Below are positions 22,738 to 33,600 of a stretch of 39,071 nucleotides of DNA, one piece after another; position 1 is the first letter of the stretch, and each line of letters starts with the position of its first letter. Under the pieces are notes generated by a model. The model did not search any database. It was not told the DNA's origin and worked only from the letters and a program-made list of their open reading frames with translations. Position numbers and translations under genes: made by a program. Source of the DNA: Hymenopellis radicata (taxonomy: Eukaryota > Basidiomycota > Agaricomycetes > Agaricales > Physalacriaceae); NCBI GenBank assembly GCA_015501595.1, contig JADNRX010000485.1:1-39071 (forward strand), written 5' to 3'.

Positions 22738-23094
22738 TCAAAGGCAATATCTAAGGGGAAGATGTGAACACCGTGAGATAATGGAGTTGAGCAAGGAGTA
22801 AGCCAAAATGGATATAGAAGTTGCCGTGAAGATGGTGTCATCCGCGAAGACGCACCAGGCAACCACATCTGACGGTGGTGGCAGCATACGATCGTCTTGG
22901 AAAGTAAAGAGATAAACTTCAGAGCAATCTCCTGGGCTGACGAGCACATTTGTGCGAACGTGCTGTGATTCATCTAGGATCAGTTGAATGAAAAAACTGT
23001 TGCGACACGTGCTTGGAGCGGCAGGCATATTTAGGCTTAGATTCTTCAGACTCATGACGTAGTCTGTCGAAATGAAGCCAGAGATGGTGACCAC
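22738..23094 (-). CDS. Orphan ORF with shared leader
   Basis: A single open frame of 118 codons; the likely start is either its first Met or the internal MPAAPSTCRNSFF at about 23025. No known domain is recognised. Its first ~24 codons (GFISTDYVMSLKNLSLNMPAA) lie in a ~70-bp block repeated upstream of the F-box gene at about 28921-28995, where the translation would be GFILTDYVISLKN.S.NMPAA. That makes this either a real short gene of the same family or a remnant carrying a shared 5' region. Weak call. Confidence 0.35.
   Translation of the reverse strand: MVTISGFISTDYVMSLKNLSLNMPAAPSTCRNSFFIQLILDESQHVRTNVLVSPGDCSEVYLFTFQDDRMLPPPSDVVAWCVFADDTIFTATSISILAYSLLNSIISRCSHLPLRYCL
23018..23090 (-). 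repeat. Shared ~70-bp leader, copy 1
   Basis: GGCAGGCATATTTAGGCTTA and CATGACGTAGTCTGTCGAAA in this block match GGCAGGCATATTTTGGCTTG and TATGACGTAGTCTGTCAAGA at about 28921-28995. Both copies lie on the same strand, one in the small orphan ORF and one just upstream of the F-box gene. Confidence 0.75.
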
Positions 23095-23095
23095 G

Positions 23096-23165
23096 GGTCA
23101 CGCGGGTCACAGCTGGTTCTCGAACCGAGACCCGCATTCCGTTCCCGTACCCGCGATCGCCATCT
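23096..23165. repeat. CGGGT/ACCCG-rich dispersed repeat, copy B
   Basis: The segment starts CACGGGTCACGCGGGTCACA and continues through GAGACCCGCATTCC to CGTACCCGCG. It resembles, in reverse orientation, the block at about 24300-24390. It lies immediately upstream of the small orphan ORF start. Confidence 0.5.
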
Positions 23166-23273
23166 TACCCGCGCTATTCACCTACGTCAATCGTTTTGCC
23201 ATCGTGTTTGCTTGTGAAATGAGTACAACTTTTAAAGGGACGGAAGGAGAAACAGTGAAGTTATGAATGATAA

Positions 23274-24120
23274 CTACTTTGGGATGAAATGTGTTCGATC
23301 TACGGCTAATGGTGTCTCGTCCAGCATCCAATGAGGAATGTCATTCTGGTTGGCAGCTCCATCCGATGTATCAGGTCTCGCAAGCAGTATGGCAAATAGA
23401 ATATTAATATCAACTCGTTCTGCACCAAGTTGCACGGCATTCAATGTTGTTGAGACAGTTCCGGTAATCGTAAACACCAATATTGCGAAGTCGCCAATCT
23501 CGAAGTCAGTTGTTACAATGGGCAGTTGGCGGTAGTGGGACATCGAGAATGGGAGACGACCATCGTAAATGTTGATATCTAGAAGAATTGAGTATGGGGG
23601 GAGGGAATTGGATCGATACGAACGTGGATGCTCCTTTGGCGCGTCGGCCCGAATGCCATGAAGTCCTAAAGAGAGTATGGGGCGCTTAAAATTTAGTGCG
23701 CAGGCCATCACAGATAGGATGCGCGGGAAAAAGCGGTGGATGGGTTCAAAGCAGAGATGGGGTGGTGTGTGGGCTATTGCATGTGATAGATTCGAAGATG
23801 TTACTCGAACGACCATTAGGAAGCGAGCTGGCTCATTATCTGCATCACGTCGTATAACCCGACGTTGACGTATATCGGTGATGTAGTTAACGAAGCAGAA
23901 ATCACCGGGGTGGGCGCTGAATATATTTTGTAGTCGAATACCATTTGCGTTAGCAGAGTTATTGAGCACCCGGCTGAGTATGATATTAGTGAGTAGAGTT
24001 GATCGTTTTCAAGTTTGCTTACAGCGCTTTCAGCTCATTATTGGGAAAATGCTGGGCAATCTCACAATATGGGGCTGGTACACAGAATGGATCATGATTG
24101 GCTGTGGCGAGCTCGGTCAT
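23274..24120 (-). CDS. Orphan-family protein (paralogue 1)
   Basis: Two exons (24120-24023 and 23973-23274) join in phase to 265 residues, beginning MTELATANHDPFCVPAPYCE. I know no function for it. It is clearly paralogous to the gene at 25768-26939: IHRFFPRILSVMACALNFK versus IHRFLPREFAAAAMLFGYK, then INIYDGRLPFSMSHYRQLP versus VPIYDGRKPFSLTGYQQLD, and DINILFAILLARP versus GFNILFAILLSRP. The conserved second half (IYDGR, alternating hydrophobic strands, ..GDF.., NILFAILL.RP) looks beta-rich. No signal peptide or membrane span is obvious. Similar short proteins are, to my recollection, multicopy in mushroom genomes. Confidence 0.7.
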
Positions 24121-24299
24121 GCGGGGGAGTTTGGTGAGATAGGGTGCATGGAAAATCACTCTGGCAAAATGTCAGAGTGGAATAAATAGAAAATGGTGAG
24201 TACGCGCGGTTTGCCTGTGTAATCTACTCCGACTTTGCGTACGTCGTTCATGCTGTTAATGATCGAGGAGCGTGATAGAGGTGTGGTTTGCAGTGAATA

Positions 24300-24395
24300 G
24301 TCTGGGTTGGCTGACCCGGTCTGGGATGCGGGTTGTGGTCCGTGATTCCGCTGTGATTCGCGTGACTTATAGTCACCCGTGATCAGATAAGCTGA
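24300..24395. repeat. CGGGT/ACCCG-rich dispersed repeat, copy C
   Basis: Read on the minus strand, CACGGGTGACTATAAGTCAC, then GTCACGCGAATCACAGC and AACCCGCATCCC follow the same order of words as copy B near 23096. It lies just upstream of paralogue 1. Its plus strand also contains an ATCAGATAA, which I regard as chance. Confidence 0.5.
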
Positions 24396-25290
24396 TCCCG
24401 AGATCTGCCTCTCACTACTGCAGCGCGTCAGCGTAGATATGCTTGTCGGTGCCGTGCCTCTGTTCTGATGCCACCGCCGCCCTCGGATGCATTCTGGGGC
24501 AGCTTGATGCTCCTCTTCGTGACGGCACCATTCTCGCGCAAATCCGCCCAGCGTCAGCCTACCTGGTGTGCGTACTTCAAGACACGGGCAACACCACTTT
24601 CTTTAGCGAAGCTGATGATGTCGACCCGCTCAATGAGGTCGACTAACTGTCCGGTGGATGCGGAGCCGATTTAAAACGGCAGTGAAGGAGGAGCCATATG
24701 GATGCCGAAACGACGACGAGGAGGATAATCGATGGACGTGCTCACCGATGCCATCATCGTCTATGTTATAGAACGTGTATGTTCCGAGCTAAATCGTTAA
24801 TGGACTGCTCATTGATGCTGAGCTCGAAGGTAGAACACAAGCGTGAATATAATCAACGCGAGGCGGGCCGTTGTCTGTGCAGATTTGTCTAAATTATAGC
24901 GTGAGTTGTGTCCTGTTCTGTTTTATATTTATACTAGTAATTGTCCACAGGATATTTGATTCCAATCACGATGTAGCTGTTCGTCTCCTACGTCTTCTCA
25001 TTTTCGCTCACCAAGTAAAGCTCGCCCATCTCGATACTCTCGTTCATCACATCACTCGGGTTGCCAGCATGCGCGCTGTGTCCAGACGTTGTCAAGGGTG
25101 CGAGCTGCAGTGGCGCCTACGCTTACGCCATCGCCTCCGACGCCACCACTACTCGTTTCCGCTCGTTCCTCTTCGCCATCGTTCACCCCCCTGTCCAAAA
25201 CACCATGCACGCTGCATGCACTCCGCGCCGTTGCGTGGTGAGGTATGTCGGGCATGAATGTTGGACACGGCAGGCGTGAGGCGTAGTGAT
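24396..25290. other. Interval with only weak open frames
   Basis: Several short plus-strand frames exist (for example 24443-24646 and 24871-25257), but none shows known domains, and their predicted residues are skewed to Arg, His and Cys, as expected of GC-rich non-coding sequence. No coherent exon chain was found. Confidence 0.4.
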
Positions 25291-25294
25291 GAGT

Positions 25295-25385
25295 GGACGG
25301 GTTACCCGTTGCAGTCCGAGGGTGAATATCCCGGATTATTCATACCCGTACGGCGGGTTCGGGCATGGTATTCACTAGCACTGGT
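25295..25385. repeat. CGGGT/ACCCG-rich dispersed repeat, copy D
   Basis: The block contains GACGGGTTACCCGTT (a near palindrome), CCGAGGGTGAATATCCC and CATACCCGTACGGCGGGTTC. It matches copy A (22036-22200) in the opposite orientation. Confidence 0.55.
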
Positions 25386-25767
25386 TCGTGGGGAGGGCTG
25401 AGTTAGGTAAGGGTTTGAGAGTAGAGTTGGTTCCGGCGTGGGTTGGTTTCGGGGTCTGTTAGAGTTCGGTTAGGGTTTGGTTAAGTGGTCAGCGGTGTAA
25501 GTGTGGCGGCAGGGGGTGGTTGGCTGTTTGTTTGGCGTGGTTGGCGGGCTTTGATCGCTTTGCGGTTAGCGTCGGGCACAGGGGTAAAGATTACTGTAAC
25601 CTCCGAAGTTCATCAGGTATGTTATTCCAAAGTTCGTTAAGTGTGATCTGATTTGAAAAGCTTAATTTTGTTTAGATAGCGTAAAGGCACAGGTTTTCAA
25701 TAGAGATAAGTACATATGGGTTATGAATAGTATACATAGACATTGGTTTCATTATCTTTGCTACGAC

Positions 25768-26939
25768 TTACAACACTGGACCACGTTCAACAGGAGGAGC
25801 TTCGTCAATGGGAACATCGATCGTGGTCTTTATCGGTTCGTGGTTGCTGACGCTGAGGGGTGTGTCATCCATCATGTCGTTATTGACCGCGGCTGCATCT
25901 TTATCAATATATCTCCCCGTTGGACGGGATAACAGGATAGCAAATAGGATGTTGAAGCCGATACGATCTGCTCCCGTCTGGCTCTCGATGAGGGGCTTCT
26001 CTCGATAACCGTTCAAGGCGAATCCGGTGAGGACAAAGTCTCCGCTTTCGAGTTCGGTTTCCATTCGGTCCAGCTGCTGATAACCTGTGAGCGAGAATGG
26101 TTTACGGCCATCGTAAATGGGGACGTCCTGATCCCACGGACGTGGAACTGCAATGAGATGAGTGGGGAGTACGCGACGTGAAGGTGGACTCACCAGAGCC
26201 ATGGGCGGTTGGCCTACTCTTCGGAGTCTTATCTACGGTGTGTTAGCGGTAGGGTGTAAATATCGATAGATCAGAATTACCTCCAGGCTTTCGACCTGTC
26301 GTCAGTTCTATTCCACCATGGCTTACAGCAAATGTGGCGTTCTTGTATCCGAAGAGCATTGCAGCAGCTGCAAACTCTCTTGGGAGGAAGCGGTGAATGC
26401 CTTTGATGCAGAGCCGGCGACAGTATTGGGTACGTGATGAGTCCGTTAGAAGATCACAGTGCGTGCATTGACCCATCATAAACCAGACGACGTCGTGGGA
26501 GTTGACGTTGACTTTATCAAGGGATGTTGGGCAGGGTACGATGCGCTTAGAGGATGAGTTCGACCAAACGGGCAACCATGCGTACTTGGAGACATCGGTG
26601 GCGAACAGAGAATATAACATAGTGCCGAAGCTCCTGGTTGCGATCACATTGATGCGTCTGTGAAGCTATGAGAAAAGGGCTGTAATGAGGGGGATGTATA
26701 GCGCACCGCATTTGATTCACGTTGTTAGACAGCGCGCTTGATAATGTGGTAAAGGGAAGGGGGGTGAGGCCTGCTCCAAATTCGAATCCGACTTCATCAT
26801 GTCGTATCAGGGGGAGAAGTTGGGGCTCGGACGGTTCAGCATGACGGGGTTCCACGGGGGGAGGGTTAACGGGTGAGATGTGGCGAGTGAGGGTGGTGGA
26901 AGGTTCGCGCCAAGCGGTATGGGTGGATTGGGCAATCAT
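25768..26939 (-). CDS. Orphan-family protein (paralogue 2)
   Basis: Four exons can be joined in phase: from the ATG at 26939 to SALSNN, then LHRRINVIATRSFGTMLYSL to GRKPG, a short exon DKTPKSRPTAHGS, and VPRPWDQDVPIYDGRKPFS to the stop at 25768. It matches paralogue 1 (23274-24120) along most of its length but has a longer Pro-rich N-terminus (HISPVNPPPVEPRHAEPSEP). The middle has Cys and His residues (GQCTHCDLLTDSSRTQYCRR) that could bind a metal, though the paralogue does not keep them. The function is unknown. The frame is open at all joints, so it appears intact. Confidence 0.7.
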
Positions 26940-27595
26940 AGATTCATAGGCCTTACAAGCATCAGTGAATGGACGGAGGTTTGGAGAATAATAGCATACA
27001 GAGTGGGACGCTTCAGTGTCTCGGAGGCGTCTTGAGTGTTCAGCGTCTTCTCTTTTTTCAGGTCGACATTCATATTGTCGTCGTCACTGGCCACGGTGCT
27101 GTCGCTTCTAAAATGTGATGAGCAAACAGAGGAAGGAGTGAACGTTGTTGTGTTACCCAGTAGTGCTCTTAATTTTCTTCAAGGCGCCTGCAGCGGTAGC
27201 GTCGGTGGGGTGTTTAGGCATAGGAATTAGACGTTTGGGATGAATTTTAGAGATATGTTTATGCTTTTTTATGTATCGGGTTATGTATAGCTAGTTGAGT
27301 TCGGTCATTGATGAACGACATCATGAGGTCATGATGGGGAGGGGATAGACAGTTGGATGGCGGTTGTACGAGTAAGTCAACAGTCTATTCTTTCAGTGTA
27401 GTCATGGGGCGCCGGTCTGCTCAGGTTTGATATTGAGTTGAGGAGTAGGTGAAATTTATTGAGTAGATGTCGAACGTGATTGCAGCATGATTGGTTAACT
27501 GAGACGAAAGGGCGTGACGGAGAATAAGTCGGAGACATAGGGATGTGGAATAGTATTGAGGTGGAGAGAGGTGATCGAATGACAGAACACTATTG
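26940..27595. other. Interval with no supported gene
   Basis: A 65-codon plus-strand frame at 27036-27230 (MFSVFSFFRSTFILSSSLAT) has a hydrophobic start but no recognisable relatives and no splice context. The rest is low in coding character. Confidence 0.35.
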
Positions 27596-28835
27596 TTACA
27601 TATATTGAATGTGTACGTAGACAGTCGGCTTTTGGCCCAATACTCGGAGGGTCCTGGCTCTCTTCCATTGAAACCATGTTGCAGGTGAGTCCACCTTTTG
27701 AATGCCATCTACGGCGAAACGCATGCTGGCTGGTGCCTGTTTGTGAAGGTGCATCATAACCGAGGTCATGAAGTCGGCGTCATTTGGAAATAGAAGGCAG
27801 TGATTGAGAACAATGCGCAAGTTTTTTAACGCACCGTCGAAAGCAATTGACAACAACGTGAATGCGGGAAATCGGAAATGATTTCCAGTACATTCGAGCG
27901 ATATGTAGTCAAGGCTGGGCACTTGACGTAGATCGATCCCAGCGTCAGCCATCGTCGGAGACACTATGGAGGTGATATCGGAGTTGTTGAAGATAGTGCA
28001 GCATGTTAAATAGGTACTCACTGTTTAATAGGTGTAATGATAGATGGCGCAGTGTAGCCGACGCAACATGTACAATCTGAGTTACGAAGACGAGATCTTT
28101 AGCATCAAACCAGAGCCGCAACAGGGTAATGTGGGAACATGAGTGTAGAAGATAGTGGAGTATTGGTTGGATGTGGGGGAAGAAGGTTTGTTCATATGAA
28201 CCCGGTCTCGACACTGATTGGAAGATTTCCAGCGACTCTAGCTGACAGAATGCGGGCGTAATAGATGGTATTAGCCCACGAAATGGTAAAATGGGCTGAT
28301 AGCAATGGAGTTTGAGCGTTTTGAGATAGTAGCAGTTGAATAATAGGTCGGTGATTGTATCGAGATGGAATCGCGCGTTACAGAATTCAAGCTGGCGGCG
28401 ATTTAGAATGCTAAGTGGCAGGGAGGAGGGGATTATGTCGTGGGCAAATTTGAGATATTCGAGAGACGATCCCGTATCGCACAGATGAATGAGGCGATAC
28501 ATCTGATTAGGACTGTCTCCCGGAGAGGTGAAATTTAGACGTCTAGTGGCCTGTGCCGCTTCTGGATGTGTTTCGAAGAAAATGATGCATTCATCGATGG
28601 TTCTGCGATGAGGAAGTGTACCGCAGGAGAAGGAGGCGAACATATAGCAACGACAGAGAGCGGCGAATAGTCGACAGATTAGACTGAGTGTCAACCAGTC
28701 ACGATGAGACAGTTGAACGATCATGTCCAAGAGCTCGGTTGGTAGCTTAAGGAGGCCGCTTGAAGATGTCTATAATAACATTTATTCATATGAATGTGAA
28801 TGCTATGGGATGACCTGTACCTCGCTGTGATCCAT
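27596..28835 (-). CDS. F-box protein
   Basis: It probably acts as a substrate adaptor of an SCF ubiquitin ligase. Three exons (28835-28821, 28769-28022, 27963-27596) join in phase to 376 residues. The F-box starts near residue 10: LKLPTELLDMIVQLSHRDWL followed by TLSLICRLFAAL, the usual LP.ELLD.I..L...D and CR.F pattern. The rest is Leu-rich with hydrophobic repeats (YYLKTLKLHCYQPIL, QLESLEIFQSV, ITLLRLWFDAKDLVF, TLRHLSLHLLN), as in the degenerate leucine-rich parts of mushroom F-box proteins. The target is unknown. The gene has the shared ~70-bp leader 86-160 bp upstream of its start codon. F-box genes are strongly expanded in Agaricomycetes. Confidence 0.85.
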
Positions 28836-28920
28836 GTCTTTTAAGGCGCTGCGGAACGTCGGTACTAAGATGGGTCGGACTCGTGGGAAAAAGCTGCTGG
28901 CCGCGTTTTGCAGACTGATG

Positions 28921-28995
28921 CGGCAGGCATATTTTGGCTTGAATTCTTCAGACTTATGACGTAGTCTGTCAAGATGAAGCCGGAGGACCCGGAAT
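28921..28995 (-). repeat. Shared ~70-bp leader, copy 2
   Basis: This is the second copy of the block at 23018-23090, with few differences (ATGACGTAGTCTGTC is identical). Here it sits upstream of the F-box gene in the same orientation and may serve as 5' untranslated region or promoter. Confidence 0.75.
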
Positions 28996-29255
28996 TTCGG
29001 ATCGGTCTTTCACAAACCTTTAGGTTAGTGTCTTTACGAAACATAAGGAGCCCGCAAAAAAACGTGATCTGGCTCCCACGTGGAACATGTGATTATTTAC
29101 GCACGTGTTGGATGATGCCAATCATGTGCAAAGCTGTGCGCGTTGTCACCGCTCGTTTTTTTCGCGATTCATGTTGGTCACTCAATGTCTCGCCGCATCC
29201 GGCTTGCCAAACATTTTCGTCGCTTGCGGTGCGTTACTTCGACTGACGACACGAC

Positions 29256-30612
29256 ATGTCATCTATGGATATTGATGAGAACTATTCCCCACCCTCCCCC
29301 TTGACTCGCAAAAGACCAAACGACGCGGGCGACGATCAGATACAGCTTGGTCGTCCATCCAAAAAGAGACTGCTTCCTTCCAGTGGTCTGCTGCTTCTTG
29401 CCGTCGCTGTCTTCCATCTGAAATATTGGCAGATTTCGGCTTTTCTGAATATCAGCATGGCTTTACCAATGCTCAAAAAAGAGCGGTGTTAATGCACTCA
29501 CTGGCAAGCTCGCCTCCCGATGCATTACCAATCTTGATTGAGCATGTGTTACTTGACCATGGCATTCGTCACGATGATTCTGATAATGCCTTTTTCCCTG
29601 TTGATCCAACATCAGTGTGGCCCGATGTGTCGCATTCAATCTGACGAGGCCGCCGCCGCTGGAATAACTGATGCCGACGGTGCGTATAATTGATAATAGA
29701 AAGTTATAATTTTAACATCTATAACGTAGAGCTCCAATCCAATCCAAGTACCTATGTTAGAAGCCTTTCCAATGAAGACAAACACAAAGTCCTTGCCTTT
29801 CTTTTAACCCACGTCGTTGGCTCTGATACCTTAAAACGCCTTGAACGAGAACACATGACTCATCAACAGGGAGATGATTGTCAAATGGAAGCGCTCCGAG
29901 CTCATCAATGTTCCTGGGGTTGTATGGTTCAACGGCAAGACGTAGATGCGTGGAGACAATTCGTATCCAATGACAGACGAGAAGGTTAGCGCCCCACGGT
30001 ACATATCTATTAAAACGGCTGACTATCTGTAGCGAGTGGCTCGAACGTTGGTTTACTGCCCGCCCAGTTAAATCAAGCCCAAAAGTTACAAGCTTTGCAG
30101 TATCTATTGGATCACGAAGTTCAGCACACGTCGTACAATGATATCGTGAAGCTGGCAATGCGACATGGGTTACGACGTTTGGCTAGAGAACGCTTGCTAT
30201 CTGCCCTCCGACACCATTTGTGTACGGATCAATGCATTATCACCAATCATGAAGCCGTTCTATCTAATCTACTAGCCGTGCCGCTTGAGTTTGTCTCTCA
30301 TGCCGCCGCTTCTTGCCGTTCCCGCCAACAATCGATCATCGCGAAGAAAGAGTAAACGACGTGTTCCCAATATGGACGATGTGATGCCCGATGAAGAGGA
30401 ATGGCCTCGAGTGGAAGATTGGGATGAATTAAAGGCGGTAAGGAATGACTGTAACATCATATTTGAATATCTAATGAATACCAGATACTTGCTGAGTCAA
30501 GACAGCAAACATCAAAGGATGCTCTTCGACGAGAGCCATGTTCGTTTTGCGATACCAACGAACTATACCGCAGCCTTCGCTTCTGGGCATCATCCGATCT
30601 AGATACCTCCCT
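29256..30612 (+). pseudogene. Helitron N-terminal region, broken
   Basis: The first exon encodes MSSMDIDENYSPPSPLTRKR with a basic stretch. Removing 29382-29432 (approximately, GT to CAG) joins it to FGFSEYQHGFTNAQKRAVLM. That frame stops at 29641-29643, while the continuing sense (SDEAAAAGITDAD joined to ELQSNPSTYVRSLSNEDKHK) is in another frame, suggesting an indel near 29600-29640. Later parts read QYLLDHEVQHTSYNDIVKLA and HLCTDQCIITNHEAVL, resembling the poorly conserved leader that precedes DUF6570 in fungal Helitrons. No catalytic residues are expected here. The exon chain between 30355 and 30600 is unresolved. Confidence 0.55.
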
Positions 30613-30613
30613 T

Positions 30614-33600
30614 TTGACGGATGCTGTTAAACGACTTCGCGAGTTCTACGATGTTCAGGAAATCCAAGCCTACCGACTGTTTGATGGAGAGTACCAAGTT
30701 TGTACATCGTGTTCGAAGTGTATCAAACGCAGCCAATTTTCCAGACTTCCTTTGACAAGTTGGGCAAATGGATGTTGGCTTGGCGATATCCCCGAGGAAC
30801 TCACGGACTTGACCTTTGCAGAAGAACTCGTCATCGCACGCGCCCATGCTACAAAATGCTGGATGAAACTGAATTCCGGCAGCCGAACGGCTGTACTCCA
30901 GCAGCGAGCCACCTCTGGCAATGTCTGTTTCCACCCCCATGAAATCTCCAATCTCGCCACCCGTCTACCGAGACCTATCGACACGCTGTACGATGAGATT
31001 GTCGTCATGTTTGTTACGGATGACAAGGAAGCTTCCGAGGCTACATTCAAACAAACTCCCATACTCGCTCGTCGAGGCAAAATTGAGCGTGCATTACGAT
31101 GGCTGAAGAAACACAACCGCTTATACTATGATATCACCGTCGATGACGATGCGTTATTGGGATATCCCGATGAGCGTGAAGGCCATAGTGTTCCTGCCTA
31201 TCCTATCCAGTTTGTTACGCGGAACAGCACCCAAGCCGCGCTGAGCAGCACCTACTGCCGCCATGGCGTCGACGGTACCGAAGCAATGTTTGCCACTGTT
31301 GAAAGTGCATCAACTGGGGGAATTCCCATAACAACGACTGGTAAGTCCTGTATCGAGCGTGGACTATCATCTGAGGTAACCATTTAGGCTCCCTCGATGT
31401 TGATGTTACGTCGACTGGACTAAATCTGAGGAAAATTCGGGCATTAAAGTCTTTGAAGGAGGATAATCACTCCTTTGTCAAAACTTCACGCTCCTCAGAA
31501 ACACTGGATGTTCGCCAAAATCCCGATCTTTACGGAATGCTGTGGCCGACATTATTTCCATATGGTGTGGGAATGTTTGACGACCCGCTTCGCACGTCCG
31601 AAGGCTTTCGTTCTATCCACCTGAAGACGCACGTCAAACACTACCTTCGGAACGCTGATCGTCGTTTCCAACTTCATCTGTCATTCATTTTCGTCATGCA
31701 AAGCATACAGATGCTTCGGACGTCTTCCTTTCAGTCTCGTCTAGCCGTCCGCAGGTCTTGGTGGCCAAGAGCGGTAGCTGCCATGGACAAGCTTGATGAA
31801 CACGTCCTCGATGAGCTTATCAAGAAAATGGTCGAACGTCGTGCTCGGCAGGATTTCAGCCCTTATATTCCCGAAGATGAACATGAGCAAGTTATGTTCA
31901 AATTATTGAAATATGTTGATTACTGCAGTGAGTACCTCGATGGATCAACGGCTCAAGTTTTGGCCATGCGTGAAGAAATTCGCGCGTTGTCCAGAACATG
32001 TGGAACTCCCTCTATCTTCTTCACGCTAAATCCCGCCGACGCTCACAATCCGTTGTCATCCTTTGTCGCCGGCAAGGATATTGATCTTGATGCGCCGTTT
32101 TCTAATCCGGATTCTCATTATTCCTCCTTCACCCGGGCACGTTCGCTGGCGGCAAACCCCGTAGCCGGAGCGCAGTTTTTTCAACTCATGGTCGACCAGT
32201 TCCTTCATACGTTTCTGGGCGTTCAACGAGGCGATAGACGTGGCGTATTCGGGCGTGTACGTCACTATTATGGTGTTGTGGAGGCACAAAATCGAGGATC
32301 GCTCCATCTCCACATCCTTATCTGGTTGGAAGGCGCCCTATCACCACGAAGGATCCAGGAGAAAGTAGCGGAATCTGAGGAGTTCAAGCAGCGTCTGTTC
32401 GCATGGTTAGAAAGCATCTTTTCACATGATTTTCCCCTCGACACGACACCTATATCGCATGGACCACGAGATGATTTAACGTGCTTGTTGGGCCGACCCC
32501 CGAATCCTGATTCTCCCGATTTTAACGCCGTATGGCCTCAGTACCTTCGTCGTGTAGCTGAGTCCGTCAGCCAGGAGCATGGCCATGGCGAAACATGCTT
32601 TAAGAAGATCACTCGATCAATCTTTGCGCTTACAGCGGAAGAAAAGGATCGTCTATGCCGATTCTTTTATCCGTTAGATCTCGTTCTGCGAACATACATG
32701 GATGACGATGGCCGTATTTTTCCAAACGTACAAATCGCAACATGGTTGGATATAACCCCATTGTCACGGGCGGGTTTCAATGCAATACGGATGGGAAATT
32801 CGTTGGTCGGGCGCTTTTGGCATGGCTCTAGGAGTATACATGACGAATTACACAACCAAAATTACGCTGGACTCCGCGGTCGTCATGACTGCGCTCGCTG
32901 CTGCTACATCCTCGTTGCGTTTGGCGGAAGGTACTAATGCTACGCCCAATCCAAAAGACGAAGAGCGTTGTCGCCGTCTCCTGTTGAAGACGTTGAATCA
33001 GATGAACGCTCGACGTGAGTTATCCGGACAACAAGTTGCATCCTCCCTCCTTGGCATCCCGAATCATTTCACCGATTGTCATTTCGATGTTGTCTACTGG
33101 TCTGCTTTACTCACCTGGCTCTCCCCCGTGCACTTCCCGCCTTTTCTTGTTGAAAAAGTTGATGAAGATGAAGAAGATAACGATGACGACGAACAACATC
33201 AGGAAAACAAGTATGATCTCCTTAACTTTTAGCATAACAAGCACTTATAACACCTTTCCTTTATATAGTCAGCGAAACGAGAGCTCCGAAGAAAGCATTG
33301 ATCTAATGCATGCTCGTGTTGTTCTCGGCCGACAGCACAACATCGATCCTCCATTATCCTCCCTCATATATGATGTTGTGTACCGGCCGGAAGCGCTTGA
33401 AAATGTTTGTATGTGGGAACAGATGTGTTTGTATGAAAAAGGGCCTATAAAGCTGTCATCAACAGACACGATGGGAGAAAGAGATGAGCCCGATTCAGGT
33501 ATGACACTAATTGCGCGCAAAATCAGTTGAAATGATCAAGCTCTTTCCAAGATGATCCCGAAGACGACCATTCAGACGACAACAATAACATCTTTCATTT

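Noticed and set aside
24382..24390. A further ATCAGATAA iron GATA-type site
   Set aside because: Single copy inside a dispersed repeat block, with no iron-related gene nearby; one such 9-mer is compatible with chance.
22020..25385. tRNA genes or CRISPR-like arrays suggested by repeated short words
   Set aside because: No cloverleaf-compatible arrangement was found, the repeats are not regularly spaced with unique spacers, and the DNA is clearly eukaryotic.
25380..25600. GT-rich strand with words such as GTTAGGGTTTGG, resembling degenerate telomeric repeat
   Set aside because: No regular TTAGGG array; only one or two near matches in a generally GT-rich, low-complexity stretch.
31453..32937. 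A single 494-codon frame as a complete Rep protein
   Set aside because: The frame stays open by chance after about 32750, but conserved Rep sequence continues in other frames, so the last ~60 codons are not real Rep.
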